This document shows, one piece after another, positions 47,720 to 58,849 of a stretch of DNA of 64,000 bases. Numbering within the stretch: the first letter of the stretch is position 1; each line of letters starts with the position of its first letter. The stretch comes from Artemia franciscana (taxonomy: Eukaryota; Arthropoda; Branchiopoda; Anostraca; Artemiidae): NCBI RefSeq assembly GCF_032884065.1, contig NC_088880.1, positions 22,421,696 through 22,485,695 of the forward strand, given 5' to 3'. Below the pieces are notes generated by a model that saw nothing but the letters and a program-made list of their open reading frames with translations, had not been told where the DNA came from and did no database searches. A program made the translations under genes and the position numbers.

Positions 47720-48500
47720 TAGAGGTATACTTAAGCCATATTAAGAGATATTCTTGAGAGGTTTCAATGAAAATGCCATGTTTTTTGATCCAAGGCAATG
47801 TATATTCACGTCATCGTGACAATATGTGGTATGGGCCGCCCCTAGCAAGCAAAGCCAGGGGGGTTGCTATTAGAGGTAAGTTTAAGCCATATTAATAGAT
47901 ATTTCTGGGAGGTCCTTATGAAAATGCGTCGATCCTATTGCTCCATTACACGCACCTGCAAGAAAAAAGAGACAAGTTTTTGCATTCTACTATTCCTGAC
48001 TGGTTTTAATGAAAATGGCACGTTTCTTTGAGCCAAATCTCCCTAGCAAGAAATTCCAGACAGGGGAGGGGTGGGTCGATATTTGAGGTAAACTTAAGCC
48101 AAATTAAGAAATGTTTCTGAGCGATCTTAATGAAAATGCTTTGTTTCTTTGGTTAGGTGTTAGATTTCAGTTCCCCCTCCCCGGCTAAAACACTCTTTTA
48201 ACACCTCTCACCTTAACTTTGAGCTTTAGAACATGTTAGTTCAAGCAATTAACATCACCGTGGCAAACCATGGATATGAAACGACACCCTCTGACACTCT
48301 TCATCATTCCAAAGGCATTTTTCAGATATTTTCGTTATAAAAATATGCTTTAAATCCATTTTTTTGTGTTTTAGCAGTCCCCCCCCCAACCTGATACACA
48401 CCATGGCAATATACGCGACCGTGGCAAACTATGGATGGCACACGATACCGTCTGGCACCCCTCATCATTCCTAAGACATTCTTAAGTCTCAGGTATTTTC
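47720..48500 (+). repeat. Degenerate tandem repeats
   Basis: 'aggta.acttaagccatatt' followed by 'gagatattt' and 'tgaaaatgc' recurs at about 47725, 47874 and 48085. A second repeat pair, 'gtggcaaaccatggat' with 'tcatcattcc', lies at about 48256-48345 and 48405-48480. Noncoding. Confidence 0.75.
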
Positions 48501-48589
48501 TTGATATTAATTAAAAAAAAAAACTTTCTGAAAAAGAAGTTTTTCAAAGAAAAGTAAAGGACATTTTAAACCCAAGATTAATAGATGCA

Positions 48590-48960
48590 ACTACAGGCTA
48601 AAATACAAACTTAAAACCACCAGAAATTACAATTAAAGAATAAATGAAACCCAAAATGAACAGAAATTAACAAAACAATGATGGAATAAAAATTAAAACG
48701 GATATTAATATGAATGAATAAATAAATCTTAAAATCAGTAAAGCAAAAATTGAATATGCAAATCAAGCCTAAGACAAATAAAAATATTTTGCTATTGAAG
48801 TATAATTGAAACCCAAAACGAATAGAAATTGAATAAATAAACAATGCAAACAAACATACTGTAGGTAGTAATATAAATGAATAAAAAAAAATCTTAAAAC
48901 AAGATAAACTTAAACTGAATATGCAAATCAAGCTTGAAACGAACAAAACTTCTACAAATA
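48590..48960 (+). repeat. Second copy of the 11030-11330 repeat
   Basis: Imperfect units with 'atgcaaatcaagc', 'gaaacccaaaacgaatagaa' and 'taatataaatgaat', matching 11030-11330. The minus-strand frame across it is Phe-rich repeat translation, not a gene. Confidence 0.75.
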
Positions 48961-49304
48961 AGATTTTTATTCATTTATATTAGTACCTGTTGTATGTTTT
49001 TTTTTTACAATGATTGTTCATTTAATTTTTGTTCGTTTTGGGTTTCATTTATTTACTTTTCATTAAAAAGCTTTTTTTTGGTTTTTTTCTAGTTAAATAA
49101 CTAAGAAGTTAACTACGAACCAACTATTAAGAATTCTCCGTTTCTGGCAAGAAATTCAAACTCGACAGCTCATGCTTGTCTTTATGGAGAAGCCTTGGCT
49201 CTTGCGTAACATAATGATATATTCAGGGTTTCACACTTTGAATAATGCAGCTGTTTATTAAAACTCAGAGGCTGTATTTTTAACTCTGACGTTTAACTTT
49301 CTTT
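48961..49304. other. No recognised gene
   Basis: T-rich sequence. A short inverted relation to the preceding repeat ('gttttgggtttcatttatt' at about 49036) suggests a broken inverted copy. Confidence 0.4.
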
Positions 49305-50990
49305 TCAAACAGTTCGTGGTAACGAACTGTAGTAAGGAGCGACCCGGCTCAATAGTAACCAAAACTCTAAAAAATGGAATTTTGGTACCAATAGCTACAT
49401 CAAAAGAATCGCATTTTAATGCTGATTTTAAACATCAAGTTTAATTATACCCATCAAAAGTTACGAGCCTGAGAAAATTTGCGTTATTTTAGAAAATAGG
49501 GAGAAACATCCCCTAAAAGTCATAGAATCTTAACGAAAATCACACCATTAGATTCAGCGTATCAGAGAACCCTACTGTAGAAGTTTCAAGTTCCTATCTA
49601 CAAAAATATGGAATTTTATATTTTTAACCAGAAGGCAGATCACGGATGCGTGTTTATTTGTTTTTTTCCCAAGGGGTGATCGTATCGACCCAGTTGTCCT
49701 AGAATGTTACGAGAGGGCTAATTCTAACGGAAATAAAAAGTTCTAGTGCCCTTTTTAAGTGACCAAAAAAATTGGAGGGCACCTAGACCCCCTCCCGCGC
49801 TAATTATTTTCCCAAAGTCACCGGATCAAAATTCTGAGATGGTCATTTTATTCAGCGTAGTCGAAAAACCTTATAACTATGTCTTTGGGGACGACTTACT
49901 CCCCCACAGTCCCTGTGGGAGGGGTTACAAGTTCAAAACTTTGACCAGTGCTCACATATAGTAATGGTTATTGGGAAGTATACAGGCGTTTTCAGGAGGA
50001 TTTTTTGGTTGGAGGCAGGGGTTGAGAAGAGGGGGATATGCTGGGGGAACTTTCCATCGAGGAATTTGTCATGGGGGAAGAAAATTTCCATGAAGGGTGC
50101 GCCAGATTTACTAGCATTACTTTAAAAAAAACAATGAAAAAATAAATATGAAAAGTTTTTTTTTCACGCTGGAAGTAAGCAGCAGCATTAAAACTTAAAA
50201 CGAACAGAAATTATTACCCATATGAGGGGCTCACCTCCTCCTAATACCTCGCTCTTTACGCTAAAGTATTTTTAGTAATTTCAACTATTTATTCTGCGGC
50301 TTTTGTGATTCAGGGGTCATTCTTAATGAATTGGGACAAAATTTAAGCTTTAGTGTAAAGAGCGAGGTACTGACAAGGGGGTGAACCCCCTCATATATGT
50401 AAAAAAAATATGAGAATACAAAAGTTCTTTACGTAAGCTAATTTATAAGTTACGTATATCTTTTACTTATAAAAAGATTCATAAAAAATTAAAAGTTCTA
50501 GTTGCCTTTTTAATTAACCGAAAATCGGAGGGCAACTAAGCTTCCTCCCCCGCTCTTTTTTTCTCAAATCATTCGATCAAAATTATGAGAAAGCCATTTA
50601 GCAAAAAAAATAAAATATTCAAATTTCGTTTAAATTATTCCTCTGCGGAGAGCCAAAATCAAAACATGCATTGATTCAAAAACGTTCAGAAATTAAATAA
50701 AAATAAACAAGTTTTTTAAATGAAAGTAAGGAGCGACATTAAAACTTAAAACGAACAGAAATTACTCCGTATATGAAAGGGGCTTTTCCTTCTCAACGCC
50801 CCGCTCTCTACGCTAAAGTTTTTTACTGTTTTAAAATGTAGAGTTAAGAGAAAGAGTCAAACTTTAGCGTAAAGAGCGGGGCGTTGAGAAGGAAAAGCCC
50901 CTTTCATATACGGAATAATTTCTGTTCGTTTTAAGTTTTAATGTCGCTCCTTACTTTCAGTTAAAAAAACTAGTTTTTTTTTTATTTAAT
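49305..50990 (+). repeat. Dispersed hairpin-ended repeat family, longest copy
   Basis: Starts with the near-palindrome 'acagttcgtggtaacgaact' (about 49310) and 'aggagcgacccggctcaata'. It passes through the unit seen in the 6.6-8.9 kb array (49740-49940), holds a diverged hairpin at 50190-50400 and ends in a near-perfect hairpin at 50704-50985 followed by a T-rich end. No transposase, reverse transcriptase or tRNA-like promoter was recognised, so it is nonautonomous or of unknown type. Related copies: 1-715, 54425-55215, 58850-61120, 62585-63335, 63905-64000. Confidence 0.8.
50704..50985. repeat. Near-perfect hairpin, about 120-bp arms
   Basis: The left arm (50704-50820) contains 'gtaaggagcgacattaaaac' and 'cgccccgctc'. 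The right arm (50860-50985) is its reverse complement with very few mismatches. The loop is about 40 bp. A second copy at 54937-55214 has a short deletion in its left arm. Confidence 0.92.
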
Positions 50991-51679
50991 CTACCGCAAT
51001 GAACCAAGACCTCTAAATTGTACCGAAAACGGTACAATTTTACCGCGTTGGTGACACTGTTGTGCATGGGGTGGATACATAGTCGTATAGCCGGGATGCA
51101 TTGCATCCCGTTGTTCTCCAAACGAAAGATAAAACAATTTTAAATAAGATCATATAATGCAAGAGAAGGGCTACTCGAAGCTTTGTTTTTATATTTTAAC
51201 CGGAGTAGTTACTAGGTTATTACTACTAACTGTGCAAGAAACAGAATAATGAGCCTTCATACAATGTGGTAAAACTGGAATACCTTACGCTATTTGACAG
51301 TCCTTTTTTGAAAAACTCAATCTCATCTTGAATTTAAAATTCAGGGCTTGGCTAACCTGAGACGCTTTGTCTATTTACGTATCCATAGTTTTCATCTGAG
51401 CTAAATCATTTTCTTCCTTTTCTTGGAAACTATTGTAGGAAACTTCTCAAGAGACCTTTTTTTTTTTTTTTTTTTTACTTTCGATTCATTTCCCTCGGAG
51501 AAAGTCAGTCATCCAAATGTGCTGAATTGCCGTATTTTTGACAGTGGAATGGGATTAATTTGAGCCTTCGGATCTGTTAAAAAAAAATCCTAATAGGAGA
51601 TTAATTCTTATATTCCAATGTGGCTTTCCCCAATAAACCACCATCAAGATAAGAATCTTGTATATTTTCAGAATCTTTT
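50991..51679. other. No recognised gene
   Basis: AT-rich sequence with a T-run at 51459-51476. No domains or repeats recognised. Confidence 0.45.
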
Positions 51680-51786
<107 letters not shown>

Positions 51787-52083
51787 ATCCTTAAGTCGTA
51801 ATCACATATAAGTTTATAAATTTATCTTACAAGTTTCAATTACAAGTTCAGAAGTATTTCACTCGTTATTTATTCCGAACAGGTAGATAGTTGTTCCGGC
51901 TTAAATTCAAATAGTTGTTCACTGGTCAAATACCAAAAGAGATTTCAATTAATCACCAAGGCATCGTGCGCTGGACCATGGATTTTGCGGAACACATTTT
52001 TTTTAAATCTTTACCAACTCCCCAATCGTGTAGTGTAGAGGATGGGAAATCTACGGCAACCGGAGCAATATATTTTTAGCCAT

Positions 52084-52900
52084 TCATAGTGCAGAGCGAA
52101 ACAACTTAGCAAACCAACTGCCAAGATCATAGCCCGACGTTAACAAATGACCTTTGTAAAAGTCCATTTCATGACCCAATTGTCGTGGTCTGAGAATAGT
52201 AACATAGCAATCAATATCAGGACAAACAAATGTATTTTGTCTATTAACCATATCGTTGTTGAATGGGTCGAAAATGACGTGTAATAACAGCCAAACTTTT
52301 TTTATTGCTAAAGGATCGCCTAATTCACTTTTTAATGTTACCTGACAGAGTTCTAAATACGAAGTGTTTACAGGAACATACAGAAGATGCTTTATATTAT
52401 AGTGATGAATGTGTTCATGATGGGTTTTTCGTTCAAGAATACATAGGAAGGGGAACGACTCCAAATCGCGACGACTCCAAAAATGAATTGCAAATAAATA
52501 TATACAACTATCCTAAAAGAAACTAAGTGCATGGTCTGCATAGCTAATAGGATTCTTACTGCTGAAATTTTGCTTTAATAATAAAATTTTTAAGACCGAG
52601 GACCTTAAGTAAATCGTAATTGTTAAAATTCTTTCGTTCTGAAATGGATTGATAATGAAAAGTCTCCTCTGTTCTGTTGAACAGTTGAAAGTGAATCCAT
52701 CCTTTTTTTCGACTCGCAATTATGTTGTTGATAATTTGAAACAGCTCATGTATGTTGTTGTAATCCATGTAGGGTATGGTGGCATAAGGATAATAATAAG
52801 AGTCAAAATTTGTCACCAAGCCTCATCGGAGGAGTCAAAAAGTCTTACCTTAATCTCGAACAGTATCATCTTACATAGAACGTTATATGTACTTTTGAGA
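52084..52900 (-). pseudogene. Decayed Polinton/Maverick minor-capsid (penton-like) gene
   Basis: Minus strand. The first half (about 52820-52556) reads IHELFQIINNII and then NNYDLLKVLGLKN, matching the pattern of a short helix before a 'fs..La.iLGf' block. After a frame change, the second half (52464-52084) has HLLYVPVNTSYLELCQV, DPLAIKKVWLLLHVIF and SGYDLGSWFAKLFRSAL. The combination of a strand-rich 'LHF.' block and a Gly-rich 'G.GLG..F..LFRS.L' end is what I recall for the minor-capsid protein of Polintons. At least one frameshift separates the halves. It lies downstream of the integrase remains on the same strand, about 150 bp away. The assignment is by family pattern; a search would settle it. 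Confidence 0.55.
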
Positions 52901-53038
52901 ATAAAATATTCAAAAGCAACTTCATACTTTCCATAGTTGAATTTGATGGTGGGGGAGAGCTTTGTCCAAAAATTACTTGTTTTATTCAATCAATTGTAGA
53001 GCGGATCAGAGAGGTTGGACGTAAATGCTACACAGAAA

Positions 53039-53800
53039 TTATTGGGGATTGTGTATGTCTTTAGCAGCTATCCATGTATCCAAATCAGAGTTGTATCCTA
53101 GCCAACGGACAATCAACTGTCTCTTGCCCCTATGAGCACCATTCTTTAATATATTTTCAATATGATAAATTTCTGTGTTTTTATCTTTTCGAAATTTATA
53201 ATGGTAAAAATCAGAAAGAATCTCATCATCTTTCATATGACGTAAAGGATACGTAGTGGGTGTAGTGTCTAAAATCCTGAATTCTTTGAAAATTTCAATG
53301 GACCATAAATAGTTCACTTTAAAAAAAAAATTAGTAGTTTAATTGATCCGAACAGTATCACCAGTATTGAACCTCTTCTTTTTCACTTCCCTCCCCCTTT
53401 CATTGGAATATCGTTTAACAAAAGTGTCAAGTGTATTGCCATTTCCTTGATGAAATTCCATAGGGCTAGAGTTGGACAGGAATCAATGAGGACGTTGATT
53501 ATAAATCAACATGATTTTTTCCAAATCAAGAATAAAAGCAGCAGTATTTTTCTATGTACAACATCTTGAGATTAAAATTCAAATAGTTCTTATCAATCGT
53601 ATAGCCAATGGTGTCTTTATTGGACTATGACTATGACAGAGCATTTTATTACATCTGAATAGAAACTTCTTTAAATGTGTATTAACAAATTCACTACCCC
53701 GATCCGTTTGAATCCTCTTATAACAATCAAACAGTTCGTGGTGACGAACGGTTGCTTCAGCGGTAACCATGCCCAACACACGAGCCAAGGTTTTGCAAAT
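53039..53800 (-). pseudogene. Decayed Polinton/Maverick-type integrase
   Basis: Minus strand, read from 53800. RIQTDRGSEFVNTHLKKF (about 53690) carries the second catalytic Asp of a DDE integrase. SPIKTPLAIRLIRT (about 53610) corresponds to the third catalytic site, but the expected Glu codon is ATA (Ile) near 53600-53602. KKKRFNTGDTVRIN (about 53370) is the 'F..GD.VRI' element after the core. The C-terminal block (53317-53039) has YHIENILKNG and QLIVRWLGYNSDLDTWI, a chromodomain-like tail typical of Polinton integrases. Frames change between blocks. LTR-retrotransposon integrases can also carry chromodomains, so the neighbouring minor-capsid-like gene is what favours a Polinton. Confidence 0.68.
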
Positions 53801-53889
53801 TCTTTAAATTAACCAATAAATACCAGACAGTCAGACCCTCATCCCATCTAGTCACCGCTTAAAGTATGGATACCTAAATTCGTTGAATT

Positions 53890-54262
53890 TTAACTATATA
53901 TAGACAGTTTTGACTATATATAGACAATTTGCCTATATATAGGTTCCCCCAGCGTGAATTAGCATGAGAGAACCTCCAACAGGTTGACTCTAGTTCGGCA
54001 TTGTGGAGTGACATGCATTTCACTAATAAGAGTAAATTGTCACTTATAATTGTCAATTTGGCAATTATAATTGTGAAAAGGCAAGGTAGAACCTCCAACA
54101 GGTTGACTCTAGTTCGGCATTGTGGAGTGACATGCTTGAGAGGAAAATTTTCAAGTATAGTTGACAATTTTCAAGTAAAATACTGTCAACTAGCGTGTGT
54201 TCCCCGGGGAGACCCTCCAACAAGGTTGACTCTAGTTTGGCATTGTATAGTGACATGCATGC
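53890..54262 (+). repeat. Tandem repeats: 'ctatatatag' triplet and 120-bp triplet
   Basis: 'actatatatagaca' recurs three times at 53893-53942. 'cctccaacaggttgactcta' then 'cattgtggagtgacatgc' recurs at about 53973, 54091 and 54214, a period of 119-123 bp with diverged inter-unit text. Noncoding. Confidence 0.88.
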
Positions 54263-54424
54263 GCGGAGAGGTGTAGCATAAATGGGAGACAGTAACAACG
54301 GCAATCAAAGGGGTAAAATTAACCTTGACTTGATGCCCACTTAATTGGACAATCTGCCTTGGCGTATCTACAAATGGCCATGACTTTGAATTTTCCCACA
54401 ACTATTCCCTTTTTTTAATTCGAA

Positions 54425-55215
54425 AATCAACGGAGCCACCCGGCTCAATAGTAACCAAAACTCTACAAAGTAGAATTTTGATATGAATAGCTACATCAAA
54501 AGAATTGCATTTTAATGCTGATTTTAAGTATATAAGTTTCATCAAGTTTAATCTTACCCATCAAAAGTTACGAGCCTGAGAAAATTTGCCTTATTTTAGA
54601 GAAGATGCGGAAACAACCCCTAAAAGTAATAGAATCTTAACGGAAATCACACCATCAGATTCAGCGTATCAGAGAACCCTATTGTAGAAGATTCAAGCTC
54701 CTATCTACAAAAATGTGGAATTTTGTATTTTTTTACCAGAAGGCAGATCACGGATGCGTGTTTATTTGATTGTTTGTTTTTTTTCTCCCTCGCTCCTTTT
54801 TTTTCTCAAAATCATTCGATCAAAACTATGAGAAAGCCACTTAGACAAAAAAATAAATATGCAAATTTTGTTTTAATTATTCATCTGCGGAGAGCCAAAA
54901 TCAAAACATGTATTGATTCAAAAACGTTCAGAAATTAAATAAAAAACAAGTTTTTTTTATTGAAAGTAAGGAGCACGAACAGAAATTACTTCGTATATGA
55001 ATGGGGCTGCTTCCTCATTAACGCCCCGCTCTTTACGCTAAAGTTTTTACTGTTTTAAAAAGTAGAGTCAAGAGAAAGAGTCAAACTTTAGCGTAAAGAG
55101 CGGGGCGTTGATGAGGAAGCAGCCCCATTCATATACGAAGTAATTTCTGTTCGTTTTAAGTTTTAATGTCGCTCCTTACTTTCAGTTAAAAAAACTCGTT
55201 TTTTTTTATTTAATC
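54425..55215 (+). repeat. Dispersed hairpin-ended repeat family, copy
   Basis: Begins within the family's 5' end ('cacccggctcaatagtaacc'), lacks most of the middle, and ends with the terminal hairpin at 54937-55214. The loop 'gtttttactgttttaaaa' matches the copy at 50704-50985, though the left arm lacks about 17 bp around 54974. Confidence 0.85.
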
Positions 55216-55549
55216 CTGTTCAAGGATGGTTTCAAGAGTCTTATCAACTTCATCACCCTTCTTTGACTGCATTGAAAATGCATATGCGAAGCCACTAAAA
55301 CACAGATTGCAAACAGAAATCACTTGTGATGCTGTTGAATTTCATCTAGAGTGAAAATATCTGCTTGTAATATTTGCAATGAGAAAAAGGCTTTAGTTTT
55401 TTGACAGTGACTACCACGAGCTCTATGATTACCATGTAAGGTGTAACTTGATTCATTCTGTAAAATAATTTGTATCTAGCTTTTTTCCAAGTCCAGTGAC
55501 CCGAGCAAGTGTGGTGGATTAAATTAAACATCCCACTTCAACAATAATC

Positions 55550-55789
55550 TCATAAACATGTTAGCTGTAATTTATGTGTGTACTGTGACTCTCGTAAAGT
55601 GTTTAAGTGATATTTATGCCTTAAGGATTTAGGAATAATTTTTTTCCTTCTGCAAGATTCTAGAAACGTTTTTTGATTAATAATGTTCGCGTGTTTTTTC
55701 CCTAACCTAATAAAATGAAAAATATTTTTGGTCAAATGCTCCCCATAAGCGTGACGTAAATAATGACGAAGATCACACTGCCTTTCCAC
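55550..55789 (-). pseudogene. Penelope-like element, N-terminal fragment (inverted copy)
   Basis: Minus-strand frame of 79 codons with GKKHANIINQKTFLESC and then KKIIPKSLRHKY, like the N-terminus of Penelope-type reverse transcriptases ('fl..C....iiP..lr.k'). On the minus strand it lies immediately downstream of the element's 3' end and hammerhead-like motif (55793-56225). That is a head-to-tail tandem junction, as known for Penelope elements. It ends in TAG within unrelated text, so it is truncated. Confidence 0.55.
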
Positions 55790-55792
55790 AAT

Positions 55793-56225
55793 ACAACCAC
55801 AGAAGAGAGAATAATGAGGACTTCTTTCCCAAGACGGTAAACCAACGAAACCAATTTGAATATTTCGGCCCTATATCTAAGGGCCGTCTTCAGCAAAGAA
55901 AATAAAAAACAATAAAACACTTACAATAAAAGCTCTCGGCTAAAAATCCATTATTTTTTTTAAATAGCCTCGGCATCATTACTTCTTAACGAAAAGTTTA
56001 GCCAAGACTGTGTGATAAAAGCTAAAATTTTACAAACTAAAAAGGTTCATTCACTGAACTAACTATATTTATTAAAAATTGGAATTATTTCTTATTGCGA
56101 TATTTGCCTTCTCTGCAGCTAATCTTGTAGTTCTTTTGGAATAGGGCTTGTTTTTATTCGTTCCTATTTTTGTTTTATTTTGAATTATATTGTTTTCTAT
56201 AATTAATTTTGTATACACAAGGTTG
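55793..56225 (-). repeat. Inverted copy of the Penelope-like element 3' end
   Basis: Reverse complement of about 58370-58796: the final codons of the nuclease frame ('cttctctgcagctaatcttg' here), the 3' untranslated part and the terminal motif. Arms are about 430 bp with scattered substitutions. This gives the plus-strand element inverted ends. Confidence 0.88.
55855..55897 (-). ncRNA. Hammerhead-ribozyme-like motif (left Penelope end)
   Basis: Minus strand: TTTG, core CTGAAGA, one extra C, stem GGCCC/GGGCC around an AT-rich loop, core GAAA, TATT, then CAAA. The flanks TTTG and CAAA form a 4-bp stem I. TA/TA gives the minimal stem III, and cleavage would follow ATT. Same layout as at 58692 and 61974. 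Confidence 0.6.
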
Positions 56226-56235
56226 AATAAAAACG

Positions 56236-58525
56236 TTGAATCATATTATTAAGGACAAAAAACACAGAAGACATGTAATTTCTCCGAACAAAAATCACTC
56301 GAAAATTTTCTGTCCCAGAGTTTGTCAACTGATGATTTTTTTGCAGATTGTTAGGATGGAAAGGAATTTATTCTACCATGATTTCCGTGTGTCAAAAGAG
56401 AGACTCACTAATAAGTTTACAAAGTTGAAATATGAGTTTCAAATGGTCAACCCAGTTTAAAATCCTATGATAAGTCCTGGACAAGCGATTGTAAATATTT
56501 CATCTAAAAAGCTTAGCTATGTTGAAGAAACAGTCCTAGAACAGGGGCCGAAATTTTCGTTTTTACCAAAACAGGTTCCGGTTGCAGACTTGGTAGCATC
56601 TTTAGAATCCTCTCTCCACAAATATAGTGCTCTTGTTTCAAACCCGGATACAGTTAGATCTTGTTTGATTAACACTCTTTACAACACTTCATTAAAGCTT
56701 CCTAATTCTCCCAATAACACAATGGAAAAATCATATGACACAAAAGTTTTGAACAAACTCCGTGATGATTCCTCAATAATAATCACTAAAGCCGATAAAA
56801 GCAACTCGTTAGTAATTATGAATAAAACAGATTATGATAGTAAAATTCAGTCACATTTAAATGATACAAACACTTATGTTAAATCAACCCATTACCAGAC
56901 AGATCAATTTGCTCAAAAAGTTATAAAAGAATTAAAAACTCTGAAAGAAAATGGCAGAATCATTCCACAGTTGTACAATAAATTTCTCCCTCGTGGTGTT
57001 TTTTGCTCAAAGTTTTATGGATTGCCAAAATTACACAAACAAGGCATTCCTCTGAGACCCATTGTAGCTAGTACAAAATCACCTGCCCAAAACATTGGAA
57101 AATGGTTATGCACTGCATTTAAACCATTGCTTCACTCCCAACAATCTTATATAAAAAATGCAGTTGTTCTTGTAGAGAAATTGAAACAGATAGACATTTC
57201 CGAAAATTCCATAACTGGAAAAAAATTATCATCTAATCGAAGAGTCAGCGATAGGTTTAGACATTGACGTCCTCATGCATTTGGTTAAATTCTGTAACAA
57301 ACATTCCATGCACTTCCAGTTTCGAGATTCATATTACAAACAGGTAAGGGGCCTTCCTATGGGAGCCCCTCTATCAGGCCTACTCGCAAATATGTTCATC
57401 GAGAATCTTGAAAATTGGGCCCTTGATTCGTATTTTCTTAATCATGTGTTTTGAGGACGTTTCATGGACGACGTAATTTCAGTTTGGAATTATGGTGAAA
57501 GTGAACTTAAAGGTTTTCTAGAACATTTAAATACTTACGATAGAAACCTGTAATTAACTCTAGAGACCGAAACAGATGGAAAAATATATTTTTTAGATGT
57601 ATTTATAATACGCAGTGTGAATAAACTTGACTTTACGGTTTACAGAAAACCTACGCATAATAATAGACACCTTCACTTCAAATCTAACCATACTCCACAG
57701 GTTAAAAGAGGTGTGGTAATATCTCTTGTGGATAGAGTACTTAGTATCTGTTCAGAGCCGTATATTAAAAAAGAATTACATTTTATTACAGACATACTTT
57801 TTGGCAACGGGTACCCAATTTCTCTCATAAATACTGTTATATCTCAAAGATTAAAGATGCATTCTTCTAAAGCCTTAAATCCCACACCAGAAAACGATTC
57901 GAATAAACCCATAAGCACGATTTACCTACCTTACATTCCGAAAATTACTTCAAAACTGAAAAAAGTTCGTTTAAGAAACAATTTACGTGTCGTATTCACA
58001 AGTAATTTAGGTATAATGAATTTTCTCAATTCTTGTAAGGATAAAACCCCAGTTACTCGTCTAAGAGGGGTGTATCAAATACCATGTAGTTGTGGAAATT
58101 ATTACATTGGTCGAACCCACCAAAACTTAGGAAGAAGATTACAACAACACAAAGAAAGTACTGAAAAAGCATTAAAATCTATAAATAACTCCATATCTTT
58201 CGATTCAGCTTTAAGCAATATTTTTGAAAATTCAAACCATTATGTTCTATTTGACGAAACAATTCTAATTAGCAATGACCTAGGAATCAAACAAACTGTC
58301 CGCGAGGCAATCGAAGTCAAACGAAACTTAAATAATAATACATCCCTAAATAGAGACTTGGATGAATACACACTCAACCCTATGTACACAAAATTAATAG
58401 AGAATAATATAATTCAAAATAAAACAAAAGTAGGAACGAATAAAAACAACCCCAAATCCAAAAGAACTACAAGATTAGCTGCAGAGAAGGCAAATATTGC
58501 AATAAGAAATTATTCCAATTTTTAA
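56236..58525 (+). pseudogene. Penelope-like retroelement: reverse transcriptase plus GIY-YIG nuclease
   Basis: Frame 1 runs from 56236 with one TAA at 56458. It carries SIIITKADKSNSLVIMNK (about 56775) and FYGLPKLHKQGIPLRPIV (about 57015). Around 57220-57250 the reading moves to another frame, and the usual motif A (FD...LF) is not visible, suggesting a deletion. The second frame has VRGLPMGAPLSGLLANMF (about 57345), a TGA at 57452, the catalytic RFMDDVISVW (about 57458), a TAA at 57551, and then the C-terminal part. There, CGNYYIGRTHQNLGRRL (about 58092) is the GIY-YIG endonuclease that Penelope elements use to nick DNA. Two stops, a frameshift and the loss around motif A make it inactive. 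Confidence 0.88.
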
Positions 58526-58796
58526 TAAATACAGTTAGTTCAATCCTTTTTAGCTTGTAAAATGTAAGGTTTTATCACACAGTCTTGGCTGAACTTTTCG
58601 TTATGAAGTACTGATGCCGAGGCTATTTTTTAAACAAATGGATTTTTAGCCGAAAGCTTTTATTGTAAGTGTTTTATTGTTTATTATTTTCTTTGCTGAA
58701 GACGGCCCTTAGATATAGGGCCGAAACATTCAAATAGGTTTTGTTGGTTCACTGTCTTGGGAAAAAAGTCCTCATTGTTCTCTCTTCTGTGGTTGT
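58370..58796 (+). repeat. 3' terminal repeat of the Penelope-like element
   Basis: Mirror partner of 55793-56225. It holds the end of the nuclease frame, the 3' untranslated region and the hammerhead-like motif. 'ctctcttctgtggttgt' is the outermost matching text. Confidence 0.88.
58692..58734 (+). ncRNA. Hammerhead-ribozyme-like motif (right Penelope end)
   Basis: TTTG (58692-58695), CTGAAGA (58696-58702), one extra C, stem II GGCCC/GGGCC (58704-58708 with 58718-58722), GAAA (58723-58726), CATT, then CAAA (58731-58734), which pairs with TTTG. In the minimal stem III, A pairs U but C faces A, one mismatch more than in the left copy. Confidence 0.55.
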
Positions 58797-58849
58797 AAAA
58801 GACATAATTTCTGGACCTTTGAATTACGTTGAACTAAATAGCTATCTAA

